Source: an uncultured Collinsella sp. (lineage in GTDB: Bacteria; Actinomycetota; Coriobacteriia; Coriobacteriales; Coriobacteriaceae). Taken from it: 46,550 bases of DNA. Below are positions 32,111-40,953 of the stretch, in pieces. Both the position numbers and the translations under genes were made by a program. A model generated the notes under the pieces. That model worked only from the letters and a program-made list of their open reading frames with translations. It was not told the DNA's origin and made no database searches. Positions within the stretch are counted from its first letter, which is position 1. Each line of letters starts with the position of its first letter. The stretch spans positions 1 through 46,550 of the forward strand of contig CAKUFT010000010.1 of the NCBI GenBank assembly GCA_934650095.1. The letters are read 5' to 3'.

Positions 32111-35100
32111 ATTCGGAGCGTAGGGCTTCTACGGGGTCTTTCTTGGATGCGCTGCGGGCTGGCAGCAGGCCGGCGACGACCGTCAGCACCACCGAAATCG
32201 CGATGAGCACCAGTGCATCTTGCACGGGAAGGCTCATCAGGTTGGGTACTTGCTTGGTCGCAAGCGCCCAGGCATTGACCGGGAAGCTCACGAGCACTAC
32301 CACGACGATAGCGAAAACGCCGGCGATAAGGCCCTCAATAAAGGTCTCGGCGTTAAACACGTTGGCCACGTTGCGCTTCGATGCGCCAATCGCGCGCAGG
32401 ATGCCAATCTCCTTTTTGCGCTCCAGCACGCTGATGTAGGTGATGATGCCGATCATGATGGAACTCACGACCAGGCTGATGCTCACGAACGCGATGAGCA
32501 CCAAGCTGATGGTATTCACGATATCGGTCACCGAGCCCATGATGATGCCCATGTAGTCGGTGTACGAGATTGCCTGCTCATCATGGCCGGAAGCCTTGAC
32601 CTGCTTGTTATACGCATCGATATGGTCGAGCACACGCTCCTTGGCCTCAAAGTCGCGCGGGAAGATCTTGACCGAGATGGGGTCGGCCTCGTCCGCATAG
32701 CCCAGCGTGGTCAGGTTGTTGTCGTAGGTGAGCTTCGACGCTTTCGCGTAGCTCATCATGAGCGAACTCAGGTCCTCGGCGTCCATGTTGAAGTGGACAG
32801 CACGGGCAAAGGCGCTCGCATCCACGTGCATGGCGCTCGCCAGATTGGCAAAAGCCGATGACATTTGCGTCGCCATTTGCCCCATGAGCCCCGCCGCACC
32901 TGCTTTGAGCTGGGACGATACGGTCGTCGCAATCTGCTCGCTGATCGCCTTCATCACCTGGTCCATAGCCTGCTGCAAATAGGGTGCGAGCTGTTTTTGC
33001 ACGTAGTCGGTCATCGCCTGCTGCAGACGCTCGGCCAAGGCATCGCCGCCTAGCGCCTTGAGCTGAGCTAGGCATTGCTGCGCCGCGGCATCGTTCTCAA
33101 GATACGCCGAGAACGCGGCGGCAAGCTTCGACGCATCCTTAAGGTCCTCGGGCATCAGCGCCTTAAACTGCTCCGACTGCATAAAGCCCGTAAACAACTG
33201 GTTGGCAAGCGCCCCCACCTGTTGCATTTGCTCGGGTGTGAGCTCCAGACCTTCAAAGACACCCGAGAAATCGGGAGTCGGTGCCTTGGCCAGGATGTCG
33301 CTGAAGTCGATGTCCTTGCCAACGCCCGAAAGGTCAATATCCAAGCCCGACACATCGATGCCCGATAGGTCCATACCGCCGGCCGCGCCCGAAAGCGCGG
33401 AGGTATCGAACGAGAACGCACTCTTGAGCGCTGCCTCGTCCACGCTGAACATGCTGCTCAGGTCCACGCCCTGCTTGGCCTCGCCCTGCAGCTCGTCAAA
33501 CGACTTGCCGGTAAAGACATCCGTCTCGGGATGAGCAAGCTGCTCCTGCACAATCTTCGAATCGGCCGCGCGCTCCATAAGCTGGCGAGTCAGCGCGTGC
33601 GTGTAGGCAATACCCGGAGACAACGCACTCGCGTTGGCCGTCTCGTTGGGTCGCACCACGCCCACGATGCGCACGTCGATGCCGTCGGCAACCTTGGCTG
33701 CCATAAAGTCGGCGTCGCCAGACATGTCAGTCCACGTGCCTGTCTCGTCATTTTTTCGATAGGCATCGGCCGGCGACAACACCTTAAACGTGGTGGACAG
33801 CGCATCGTCGTAGGTAAAGTCGGTGTCAGTCTGGGACGTTTCGACCCCGCCGTCAGCCGTCATGGCACTGTTAACCAAGCTGTTAAGCTCATTGATATCC
33901 AACGCACCAATGCTGTAGAGCGTGTAGTCGCCCACCGTGCCGCGGCTCGAAAGCACCATCATGGCCTCGTTGGCAGACGTGGGCCAATGACCGGCAACGA
34001 CATCGTACTGGCTGTCCAGCAGGCTCCGGTCGTCGATCATCTCGTTAAAGACCGAGCTTCCCATGGAATCCATGCTCGCCATCGCAGCCGAACTCGCGCC
34101 GCCGCTCATGGCCTCGGTCATCGCGTTGGGCACCAGGCGCACGGGCTTCTCGTCGCCCTTGCCCGCGCGATACACGACTGGCGTCACACCGTAGCTGTAC
34201 TGAATGGCGTTGACCTCTTTGTCGATGCCGTCGCCCCCGTCATCGAGCCATGCCTTAAAGCTCGTCATATCGTTGGACTTAACGCTCGCAAACATATCCT
34301 TAACGGCTGTGACCACGGGAATCTTATCAGACTTCTTGACCGAATCGTCCTCACTGTCGGAAGCGCCGCCCGCGTCCTCACCATCCTCCGCGGCCCCCTG
34401 CCCGCCCATCATGGACGACAGGTCGTAATCCTGCTTGGAGATGGTGAGCGGATAGCTCGAGAGCGTATCCTCCTCAACCTTTTTGATGTAGTTGTTCACA
34501 CCGTTTGAGAGCGCCAGAATCGCCGCGATGCCGATAATGCCAATCGAGCCCGCAAAAGCCGTCATGGCCGTACGGCCTTTCTTGGTCATGAGATTGCGGG
34601 CAGAAAGGCCCAGCGCCGTCACAAAGCTCATCGAGGTTTTGCGCGTAGGCTTGGCCTCGCAGCGCGCGGCCTCAGCAACATCAAAGGGATCGGAATCGTC
34701 GGTGATCTTTCCGTCTGCCAAGTTAACGATGCGCGTAGCGTACTTGTACGCCAGCTCGGGATTGTGCGTGACCATGATGACTAGGCGATCGCGTGCAACA
34801 TCCTTGAGCAAGTCCATAACCTGCACGGATGTCGTTGAATCCAAAGCGCCAGTCGGCTCATCGGCCAGCACGATCTCGGGATCGTTGATGAGGGCGCGGG
34901 CAATGGCCACGCGCTGCATCTGTCCGCCCGATAGTTGGCTTGGGCGTTTGTTCACATGCTCGCCCAGACCGACCGACTCGAGCGCCTTGCGCGCACGCTG
35001 GCGACGCTCGGCATGGCCCACGCCCGTGAGCGTGAGCGCCAACTCAACGTTTTCCAAAATAGTCTGATGCGGAATGAGGTTATAGCTCTGGAACACAAAG

Positions 35101-35357
35101 CCGATGCGGTTGTTGCGATAGGCGTCCCAATCGCGGTCACGGAAATCCTTGGTCGAAATGCCATCGATCAGCAGGTCACCGGAATCGAAATGGTCCAGTC
35201 CGCCGATAACGTTGAGCATCGTGGTTTTACCCGAGCCCGAAGGACCCAGAATGGCCACGAACTCGTTATCGCGAAAAGCTAGGCTCACGTTATCAAGCGC
35301 CACCTGCGTAAACGACTGCGTAACGTACCTCTTGCAAATGTCTTTGAGCTCCAGCAT
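32109..35357 (-). CDS. ABC transporter with fused ATPase and FtsX-type permease
   Basis: Encodes 1082 residues. The N-terminal MacB/LolD-like ATPase (about 1-225) has Walker A GPSGSGKTT, signature LSGGQMQ, Walker B VLADEPTGALD and an H-loop MVTHN. A membrane helix (about 260-285) leads to a very large extracytoplasmic region (about 300-945) with long helical/coiled-coil stretches. The three C-terminal FtsX helices follow, ending ARSASKKDPVEALRSE, the FtsX signature. MacB-like mechanotransmission ABCs export or release lipoproteins, peptides or antibiotics. ATG 35357 follows GGGAGAGG; a GTG 27 bp upstream is less likely. The ectodomain is much larger than in MacB, and its substrate is unknown. 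Confidence 0.9.
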   Translation of the reverse strand: MLELKDICKRYVTQSFTQVALDNVSLAFRDNEFVAILGPSGSGKTTMLNVIGGLDHFDSGDLLIDGISTKDFRDRDWDAYRNNRIGFVFQSYNLIPHQTILENVELALTLTGVGHAERRQRARKALESVGLGEHVNKRPSQLSGGQMQRVAIARALINDPEIVLADEPTGALDSTTSVQVMDLLKDVARDRLVIMVTHNPELAYKYATRIVNLADGKITDDSDPFDVAEAARCEAKPTRKTSMSFVTALGLSARNLMTKKGRTAMTAFAGSIGIIGIAAILALSNGVNNYIKKVEEDTLSSYPLTISKQDYDLSSMMGGQGAAEDGEDAGGASDSEDDSVKKSDKIPVVTAVKDMFASVKSNDMTSFKAWLDDGGDGIDKEVNAIQYSYGVTPVVYRAGKGDEKPVRLVPNAMTEAMSGGASSAAMASMDSMGSSVFNEMIDDRSLLDSQYDVVAGHWPTSANEAMMVLSSRGTVGDYTLYSIGALDINELNSLVNSAMTADGGVETSQTDTDFTYDDALSTTFKVLSPADAYRKNDETGTWTDMSGDADFMAAKVADGIDVRIVGVVRPNETANASALSPGIAYTHALTRQLMERAADSKIVQEQLAHPETDVFTGKSFDELQGEAKQGVDLSSMFSVDEAALKSAFSFDTSALSGAAGGMDLSGIDVSGLDIDLSGVGKDIDFSDILAKAPTPDFSGVFEGLELTPEQMQQVGALANQLFTGFMQSEQFKALMPEDLKDASKLAAAFSAYLENDAAAQQCLAQLKALGGDALAERLQQAMTDYVQKQLAPYLQQAMDQVMKAISEQIATTVSSQLKAGAAGLMGQMATQMSSAFANLASAMHVDASAFARAVHFNMDAEDLSSLMMSYAKASKLTYDNNLTTLGYADEADPISVKIFPRDFEAKERVLDHIDAYNKQVKASGHDEQAISYTDYMGIIMGSVTDIVNTISLVLIAFVSISLVVSSIMIGIITYISVLERKKEIGILRAIGASKRNVANVFNAETFIEGLIAGVFAIVVVVLVSFPVNAWALATKQVPNLMSLPVQDALVLIAISVVLTVVAGLLPARSASKKDPVEALRSE

Positions 35358-35537
35358 GGACGGCAACCTCTCCCGCGCGGACACACTCGCCCGCTCTCCT
35401 CCGCCGTTCGTATTCGACGCGTTTGTCCTACTCTATCCCCATTTTCTGCCGACACCAGTGAGGAATGTAACGAACCGCGCCAAAAAGCGAACGGGACGGC
35501 ACGCCACACAGCGCACCGTCCCGCACACAACATCGAC

Positions 35538-35570
35538 AATGTGACAAAGGGACAGTCCCTTTGTCACATT
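35538..35570. repeat. 33-bp perfect palindrome, copy 3
   Basis: AATGTGACAAAGGGAC (35538-35553) and its exact complement (35555-35570) flank one base; identical to copy 1. It lies just downstream of the leftward lipoprotein gene stop and may act as its terminator. Confidence 0.85.
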
Positions 35571-35585
35571 ACGTGTACTCAGCCT

Positions 35586-36557
35586 TTACTGCCCGCTATT
35601 CGCAATCGCCTGGTCGATAAGCTTATCGAGCGCTGCGCGCTGCTCGGCGGAGCTGATGGCACCCACGATGGGCTCCCCTACGATGTTGCCGTTCTGGTCG
35701 ATAACGTAGGTTGTCGGAAACGAGAACAGATTTGACGTAAACTTGCCGGCCTCGCTATCCGACTTGAACCAGATGTTCTTATACGTCACGCCCTTCTTGC
35801 TCAGCACGTCCTTGGCATCTGCAATCTCGCCCTTGTTGCCATCGAGCGTAAAGGAATTGACACCCACGACCTGGCCGCCCTTCTCGGCAAGCTCCTTATT
35901 CAGATCCTCAAGATCGCCCAGCTCGCCCACGCACGGCTTGCAAGTGGTAAACCAAAAGTTCATGACGGTGACCTTGTTCTTGGAGAACAGCTCGTCGCTG
36001 TTCACATCGTTGCCGTCCAGGTCCTTGCCCGTAAAGCTGGGGAACTTCGTCGCCTCGCTCGAAGCATCGGCGCCAGCCGTCATGCCAGCGGCCGAAGCGT
36101 CAACGCTCTCGCCTGCGCTCGGCGCGCTTCCACAGCCGGGGAACTCCTTTTCCAGGCTCTCAAGCTTGTCCTCGATCTCCTTGATCTGCTGCGCGCCGGC
36201 CTTGAGCGTCTTGAGCTCATCTGCCGTAAACTCGTCCTTGGCGCCGTCGATGGTCTTGAGCAGGAAATCGCCGTAATTGCTGCCGTCCTCAATCATTGTC
36301 GACTCTTTATTTGCTGCATTGAATACCTTTTCCCACAGCGCATTATCACTCGATAGGATATCGTTCTCTTTTTGCATGAGCTTCGCATACAGCTCGGCAG
36401 CCTCGTCGGCGTTAGCCGGCTCTTGCGCAATGAGCTCCGCGATCTTTGGATCGGAGCCCGTAGATTCGCTCGCGTTGCCACCGGGCGCCGAACACGCCAC
36501 AAGACACAAGGCCAGCACCGGCACCATAAACAGGGCCGCAATCTTAGAAAGCTTCAT
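35586..36557 (-). CDS. TlpA/redoxin-like lipoprotein
   Basis: Encodes 323 residues. The signal peptide ends in a lipobox LVAC (Cys22), so it is membrane-anchored. A helical, charged region follows (about 35-150), then a thioredoxin-fold redoxin domain (about 175-320): FTGKDLDGNDVNSDELF, the redox site TTCKPCVGEL (CKPC), and cis-Pro in FSFPTTYVID. TlpA-like proteins reduce exported disulfides or assist cytochrome c or metal-site maturation. ATG 36557 is preferred because GGAGG lies 7 bp upstream; ATG 36563 is too close to it. It is 30 bp downstream of the NapH-like gene, in the same operon. Confidence 0.9.
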   Translation of the reverse strand: MKLSKIAALFMVPVLALCLVACSAPGGNASESTGSDPKIAELIAQEPANADEAAELYAKLMQKENDILSSDNALWEKVFNAANKESTMIEDGSNYGDFLLKTIDGAKDEFTADELKTLKAGAQQIKEIEDKLESLEKEFPGCGSAPSAGESVDASAAGMTAGADASSEATKFPSFTGKDLDGNDVNSDELFSKNKVTVMNFWFTTCKPCVGELGDLEDLNKELAEKGGQVVGVNSFTLDGNKGEIADAKDVLSKKGVTYKNIWFKSDSEAGKFTSNLFSFPTTYVIDQNGNIVGEPIVGAISSAEQRAALDKLIDQAIANSGQ

Positions 36558-36587
36558 GGTCATTCCTCCGTTTTGTCGAAGCTTGTT

Positions 36588-37490
36588 TTACTTTTTATCG
36601 GCGGTCAGAGGGAGCTTTTCTGCCGACACATCCAAGCCATAGCGATAGCTGATGGCATCGACGGGACAGGCCCCGATGCACTTTCCGCACCGGATACATT
36701 CAGCATGATTGGGTGCGCGGACCACATCAACGTCCATCTGACAAACCCTTGAGCACTTGCCACACGAGACGCATTTGCATACGTCGACCCGTATCCCCAG
36801 TAAGGACACCTTATTCATGAGCGCGTAGAATGCGCCGAGCGGGCAAATCCATTTGCAAAAGGGGCGATAGAACAAAACGCTCAGCACCACCACGGCAATG
36901 AGAACGACAAGTTTCCAGGTAAAGAGCTGCCCCAGCGCAGATCGAATGCCGGCGTTGGCAATGGCCAGCGGAATGGCGCCCTCGAGCACGCCCTGCGGAC
37001 AGACGTATTTGCAAAAGAACGGATCGCCCATCCCCACATCGTTGACCACCAGCACGGGCAGCAATACCACAGCAAACAGCAGCACAACGTATTTGATATA
37101 CGTAAGCGCCTTGAGTCTTTTTGTCGAAAGCTTTTTGCTGGGAATCTTGTGAAGCAGCTCCTGCAGCCAGCCAAACGGGCACAAAAACCCGCATACAAAT
37201 CGTCCCAACAGCACGCCGAGCAAAATGAGCGTACCGGTGACGTAGTAGGAGAAGTTGAACTTAGATGAACCCACCACCGATTGGAACGACCCGATGGGGC
37301 ACGCGCCCGATGCCGCGGGGCACGAATAGCAATTAAGCCCAGGTACGCAGACTGTTTTTCCCGTACCCTGATAGATGCTGCCTTTAGCAAAGTTTGGCAG
37401 GTGAATGTTGGTGATGAGCGTCGCCGCCGCCTGAATGAATCCGCGAAATCGGGCCAAAACATGCGACGCAGTGTTTTCTCTTTTATCCAA
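36588..37490 (-). CDS. NapH/MauN-like membrane polyferredoxin
   Basis: Encodes about 300 residues from the proposed TTG start. An N-terminal segment with CVPGLNCYSCPAASGACPIG resembles a cluster or thiol site. Membrane helices alternate with Cys-Pro loops CGFLCPFGWLQ, CKYVCPQG and CKWICPLGAFY, the NapH/YccM pattern. Two ferredoxin clusters end the protein: CVSCGKCSRVC and CIRCGKCIGACPVDAIS. It can pass electrons across or along the membrane, here probably to the lipoprotein's thioredoxin domain. TTG 37490 overlaps the CXXC gene stop and follows a GGAG site. No ATG start fits; in-frame codons up to 37577 overlap the upstream gene. Confidence 0.87.
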   Translation of the reverse strand: MDKRENTASHVLARFRGFIQAAATLITNIHLPNFAKGSIYQGTGKTVCVPGLNCYSCPAASGACPIGSFQSVVGSSKFNFSYYVTGTLILLGVLLGRFVCGFLCPFGWLQELLHKIPSKKLSTKRLKALTYIKYVVLLFAVVLLPVLVVNDVGMGDPFFCKYVCPQGVLEGAIPLAIANAGIRSALGQLFTWKLVVLIAVVVLSVLFYRPFCKWICPLGAFYALMNKVSLLGIRVDVCKCVSCGKCSRVCQMDVDVVRAPNHAECIRCGKCIGACPVDAISYRYGLDVSAEKLPLTADKK

Positions 37491-37629
37491 TTCCGATACA
37501 CTCCAAGCACAGCCTAATCGCTTTGGCCAGCACGGCATCCGCCTCGCCACGCATAACGCCAAAGCACACCATGGCAATTCCGACGATCAACAAAGCGACC
37601 TGTACCACGGGTTTTACCGCTTTGAACAA
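37483..37629 (-). CDS. CD1871A-type small CXXC membrane protein
   Basis: Encodes 48 residues. One membrane helix (about 5-25) is followed by FGVMRGEADAVLAKAIRLCL and the invariant end ECIGIG, giving a C-terminal C-L-E-C motif. Both the RGE-x-VL-x-KA spacing and the CLECIGIG tail match the CD1871A family as I remember it. The start is TTG 37629 with AAAGGAG 8 bp upstream. It ends inside the first codons of the NapH-like gene (8-bp overlap), so the two are coupled. The CXXC, next to a polyferredoxin and a thioredoxin lipoprotein, fits a thiol relay. Confidence 0.85.
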   Translation of the reverse strand: MFKAVKPVVQVALLIVGIAMVCFGVMRGEADAVLAKAIRLCLECIGIG

Positions 37630-37719
37630 CCTGACCACTCCTTTCGTTACGCGACCATTGGACCATATCGACCATAAAATCCGTGTTAAGCGCGATTTGA
37701 AATGTGAAAGGAGCCTGTT

Positions 37720-38394
37720 ATGCGTATTTTGATCGTCGAAGACGAGCGAGCACTGTGCGACACAATCGCACGCAGTTTGCGAAACCTGGCATACAGCGTC
37801 GACTGCTGCCACGATGGACAGGAGGCGCTCGACCTGCTTGGCATCGAAGCCTTTGACCTCGTGGTACTCGACCTCAACCTTCCCCGTATCGACGGCATGA
37901 CCGTGCTCAGGGAACTTAGGAAAACCGACCACGAGACCAAGGTACTGATTCTGTCCGCGCGTGGCGAAGTATCCGATAAAGTCGCCGGACTCGATGCCGG
38001 CGCCAACGATTACCTTACCAAGCCGTTTCATCTGGACGAGCTTGCGGCAAGGATCCGCAGCCTTACCCTCAGGCGCTTCGCACAAAGCGACATAGTATTA
38101 ACCTGCGGAAAGCTCAGCTTTGACACCAAGGCGCGCATCGCCTCCGTGGACAGTGAGGCTCTATCTCTTACACGCAAGGAAACGGGAATCCTGGAATACC
38201 TGATGCTTAATCAGGGGCGACCGGTAAGCCATGAGGAGCTTATCGAACACGTCTGGGATAGCACCGTGAACAGCTTTAGCAACGCAACCCGCGTTCACAT
38301 CTCGTCGCTCCGAAAAAAGTTGCGCGGCGCTTTGGGATACGACCCGATTCGCAATCGAATTGGAGAGGGCTACGTTATGGAGGATGGCGAATGA
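37720..38394 (+). CDS. OmpR/PhoB family response regulator
   Basis: Encodes 224 residues. The receiver domain (1-115) has the acidic pocket VEDERA, phospho-Asp in LVVLDLNLPRIDG (about D51) and Lys in LTKPFHLDEL. The C-terminal OmpR-type winged helix (about 128-222) contains LTRKETGILEYLMLNQGRPV and VHISSLRKKLRG. ATG 37720 is preceded by GAAAGGAG. Its last codon overlaps the histidine kinase start (ATGA). It is divergent from the CXXC/NapH/TlpA operon across about 90 bp, so regulation of that operon is plausible but not shown. Confidence 0.95.
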   Translation: MRILIVEDERALCDTIARSLRNLAYSVDCCHDGQEALDLLGIEAFDLVVLDLNLPRIDGMTVLRELRKTDHETKVLILSARGEVSDKVAGLDAGANDYLTKPFHLDELAARIRSLTLRRFAQSDIVLTCGKLSFDTKARIASVDSEALSLTRKETGILEYLMLNQGRPVSHEELIEHVWDSTVNSFSNATRVHISSLRKKLRGALGYDPIRNRIGEGYVMEDGE

Positions 38395-39542
38395 AAAGGC
38401 TTTCGCTGCAATGGCGCATAACGATCATGACGGCGCTGCTCACGTGTGCGGCGTGCGTGCTAACGAACTGTTTGGTCGGCTATACGGGCATGCGCTACAT
38501 GGATGCCATCGGCAGCGACATCTCGGCCTTTAACGCTGCCGGCGAAGATGCGCCTCAGGCATTTGACCCAACGAAGGGGACCCTCGATGACGAGGTCACG
38601 ATCGTCGTAAACGACGCACAGGAGTCTTTCGGCGCGACGGCTTGGTGCATCACGGCTGGAGTCACGCTACTTGGCGGCGTGCTGGCATACTTTGTAAGCG
38701 GCCGCGCGCTCAAACCTCTGCGGGCTTTTGCCGCTCAGGTAGAGCGTGTACAGCCTGACAACCTAAGCGAAATCAGACTCAGCGAGGATGTGCCCGCCGA
38801 GCTACAACGATGCAGTGCCTCTTTCAACGACATGATTGCCCGTCTTGGCGAAGGATTCTCTGCACAGCGTCAGTTTACCGGCAACGCCGCACACGAGCTG
38901 CGCACCCCGCTCGCCCTTATGCAAGCGCAGATTGAACTGTTTGTCTCCGAGCACCCCACATCGCAACCTCAAACAGCCGAGCTGCTCGGCCTGCTACAAG
39001 AACAAACCGAGCGGATGTCGCGAATGACCAAGGTGCTGCTTGAGATGAGTGAGCTCCGCAGCGTTCCCTGCGAGGACAATATTGAGCTTGGTCCCCTGTC
39101 CGAAGAAGTCCTCACCGACCTCGCTCCGCTTGCCGAGCATAAAGACATCGCCCTCAATTGCAGTGGAGGCGCTTTGATAATCGGAAGCGACACGCTCCTC
39201 TATCGGCTGATGTTTAACCTGGTCGAAAATGCCAGCCGTTACAGCCGCCCTGGCTCGACTGTCAACGTCTCCATCTGCGACAACGACAGCCACGTGTTCC
39301 TACGAGTTGAGGATCAGGGCCCGGGAATACCCAAGCAGTACCGTGAGAGCATCTTCCAGCCGTTCTTTCGCCTGGATAAATCCCGCAGCAGGGCATACGG
39401 CGGCGCAGGACTCGGGCTAGCGCTTGTTTGGGAGATTGCAGCGCTGCACGGCGGCACGGTTGAGGTCGAAGCAAGTTCCAAGAACGGGACCACCATGCTC
39501 GCGACCCTTCCAAAACGGACCGCAGCGTCAACCGAACAGTAA
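38391..39542 (+). CDS. Sensor histidine kinase
   Basis: Encodes 383 residues. TM1 (about 10-30), an extracytoplasmic loop of about 50 residues, TM2 (about 82-103) and a HAMP-like linker precede the HisKA domain with the phospho-His in AAHELRTPLALM (about 169). HATPase motifs are N box LMFNLVENASRYS, DQGPGIP and GGAGLGLAL. It is coupled to the response regulator by an ATGA overlap. The sensory loop is short, so the signal may be membrane-related. Confidence 0.95.
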   Translation: MKRLSLQWRITIMTALLTCAACVLTNCLVGYTGMRYMDAIGSDISAFNAAGEDAPQAFDPTKGTLDDEVTIVVNDAQESFGATAWCITAGVTLLGGVLAYFVSGRALKPLRAFAAQVERVQPDNLSEIRLSEDVPAELQRCSASFNDMIARLGEGFSAQRQFTGNAAHELRTPLALMQAQIELFVSEHPTSQPQTAELLGLLQEQTERMSRMTKVLLEMSELRSVPCEDNIELGPLSEEVLTDLAPLAEHKDIALNCSGGALIIGSDTLLYRLMFNLVENASRYSRPGSTVNVSICDNDSHVFLRVEDQGPGIPKQYRESIFQPFFRLDKSRSRAYGGAGLGLALVWEIAALHGGTVEVEASSKNGTTMLATLPKRTAASTEQ

Positions 39543-39546
39543 AAAC

Positions 39547-39585
39547 GAGAGGGGTCCCGCACACGTTTGCGCGGGGCCCCTTCTC
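39547..39585 (-). terminator. Terminator, best read on the minus strand as the guaA terminator
   Basis: GAGAGGGGTCCCGC (39547-39560) pairs with GCGGGGCCCCTTCTC (39571-39585) with one G-U. On the minus strand the hairpin ends in CTCTCGTTTTTAC, a proper T tract. On the plus strand, where it follows the kinase gene, the T tract is poor. Confidence 0.7.
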
Positions 39586-39617
39586 CGTCAGTGCAATTCG
39601 TCCAAAAGAGTAGAAGC

Positions 39618-39692
39618 TTACTCCCACTCAACGGTGCCGACGGGCTTGGGCGTGAGGTCGTAGCACACACGACAGATGCCGGGAACCTCCCT
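39618..39692 (-). pseudogene. guaA: C-terminal scar of GMP synthase (guaA)
   Basis: Read leftward, the 24 codons before a TAA at 39620-39618 encode VPGICRVCYDLTPKPVGTVE and then WE, a recognisable GuaA C-terminus (E. coli ends ...KPPGTIEWE). An in-frame stop at 39693-39695 and unrelated sequence upstream mean the rest of the gene is absent. The segment retains its likely terminator (39547-39585). It is a fragment, not a functional gene. Confidence 0.75.
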
Positions 39693-39792
39693 TTATACGT
39701 TCGGCATAATCGTAGGCGATACCCACAAATTCCAGTCCCGAGCAGCAGGAGTACAATTGCTGCTATTGTTGCCAGCTGTTGGGAGATGGAAG

Positions 39793-40797
39793 ATGGACTG
39801 CGATGGTTGCGCGCGTGTTCCTATGCCGTTGATGTGCACCGCCTTTGTGCCGGGGCAGATGAATGCCGCGGTCGCAAGCATCACTGACGCCGATTCGCGT
39901 GTCATCGCCACGGCAGAAGCGCTGTACTTTCGCGGACAGGCCACTCTCGCTGCCGAGACGGCACGTCCCTATCTTGACGCCACCGATCCCGCACTTCGCT
40001 ATTCTGCATGCTTCATCTGCGGATATGCCAGCCTGTCGCTCAACCGCATCGCCGACGCCCGCCGTTGCCTTGCGGGCATCCTCGATACGCCAGCTGACGA
40101 GGAATCGCCCACCGTTCACGCCATGCACATTCTGTTCGCCTCGGCCGCAAGCGTCCTGCTGCACCTGCCTTCCCCGTATTCCGCCGAAGAGTTTTATCCG
40201 CTTGCGTCGCATCTGCCCGAAGGCCTGCGCCTGTTCGCCAGTTACGTGATGGCGCATGCCCTGTATCTGCGCGGTGAATACGGCCGCAGCCTGGGCATGG
40301 CGGAAAACGCCCTGATCATGAAACAAGGGAGCTATCCCATATCGGAGCTGTTCTTGCACTTGGCGGCTTCTATGGCATGCATGAGCCTCAAGAACATCGA
40401 CGCCGCAAAGGCGCATTTCGAAACCGCTTGGAGCATAGCGCGCCCCGACGGCCTTATCGAGCTCATCGGCGAGCACCATGGCCTTTTGCAGGGACTTATC
40501 GAGGCATGCCTAAAACAGCAATACCCTGACGATTTCGCACGCGTCATCGAGATCACGTACCGCTTTAGCTACGGATGGCGACGCATCCATAACCCCGATT
40601 CGGGCGAGGACGTGGCCGACGATCTGACGACTACCGAGTTCACCATGGCCATGCTCGCCTGCCGTGGATGGACCAACGCCGAAATCGCGCGCCATATGGG
40701 CGTGTCGCCGGGCACCGTAAAGAACCGCCTGTCCAGTGTGTATGCAAAGCTTGGCATCGGAACTCGCGCCGAGTTGGTCGCACATATGCTGCGCTAG
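39793..40797 (+). CDS. LuxR family transcriptional regulator with helical-repeat N-terminus
   Basis: Encodes 334 residues. The C-terminal LuxR HTH (about 275-334) has TTEFTMAMLACRGWTNAEIA, then RHMGVSPGTVKNRLSSVYAKLGIG, a canonical recognition region. The preceding 250 residues are helical with TPR-like spacing (ALRYSACFICGYASLSLNRI and FASYVMAHALYLRGEYGRSL), a common sensor in Coriobacteriia LuxR proteins. No receiver domain is present. ATG 39793 is preceded by GGGAGATGG; the frame is open upstream across the guaA scar, where no start site is convincing. It precedes the large surface protein by 156 bp and may control it. Confidence 0.9.
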   Translation: MDCDGCARVPMPLMCTAFVPGQMNAAVASITDADSRVIATAEALYFRGQATLAAETARPYLDATDPALRYSACFICGYASLSLNRIADARRCLAGILDTPADEESPTVHAMHILFASAASVLLHLPSPYSAEEFYPLASHLPEGLRLFASYVMAHALYLRGEYGRSLGMAENALIMKQGSYPISELFLHLAASMACMSLKNIDAAKAHFETAWSIARPDGLIELIGEHHGLLQGLIEACLKQQYPDDFARVIEITYRFSYGWRRIHNPDSGEDVADDLTTTEFTMAMLACRGWTNAEIARHMGVSPGTVKNRLSSVYAKLGIGTRAELVAHMLR

Positions 40798-40953
40798 CAG
40801 CCAAGCTACCAAGTGCATCGAACGCATTCCAGCGCCGCCCGTTTTAGCATGCTCAAATTGGACATTTTGCCCCTCGAACGGCACTACCGCGACAGGACAC
40901 CTTCTCGCATAATTTGATTATTTCCACCGATATTTGCGGGATGGGAGCCCAAG

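Noticed and set aside
30694..35570. 33-bp palindromes considered as a CRISPR array
   Set aside because: Only three copies, kilobases apart, each itself palindromic; there are no regular spacers or cas genes.
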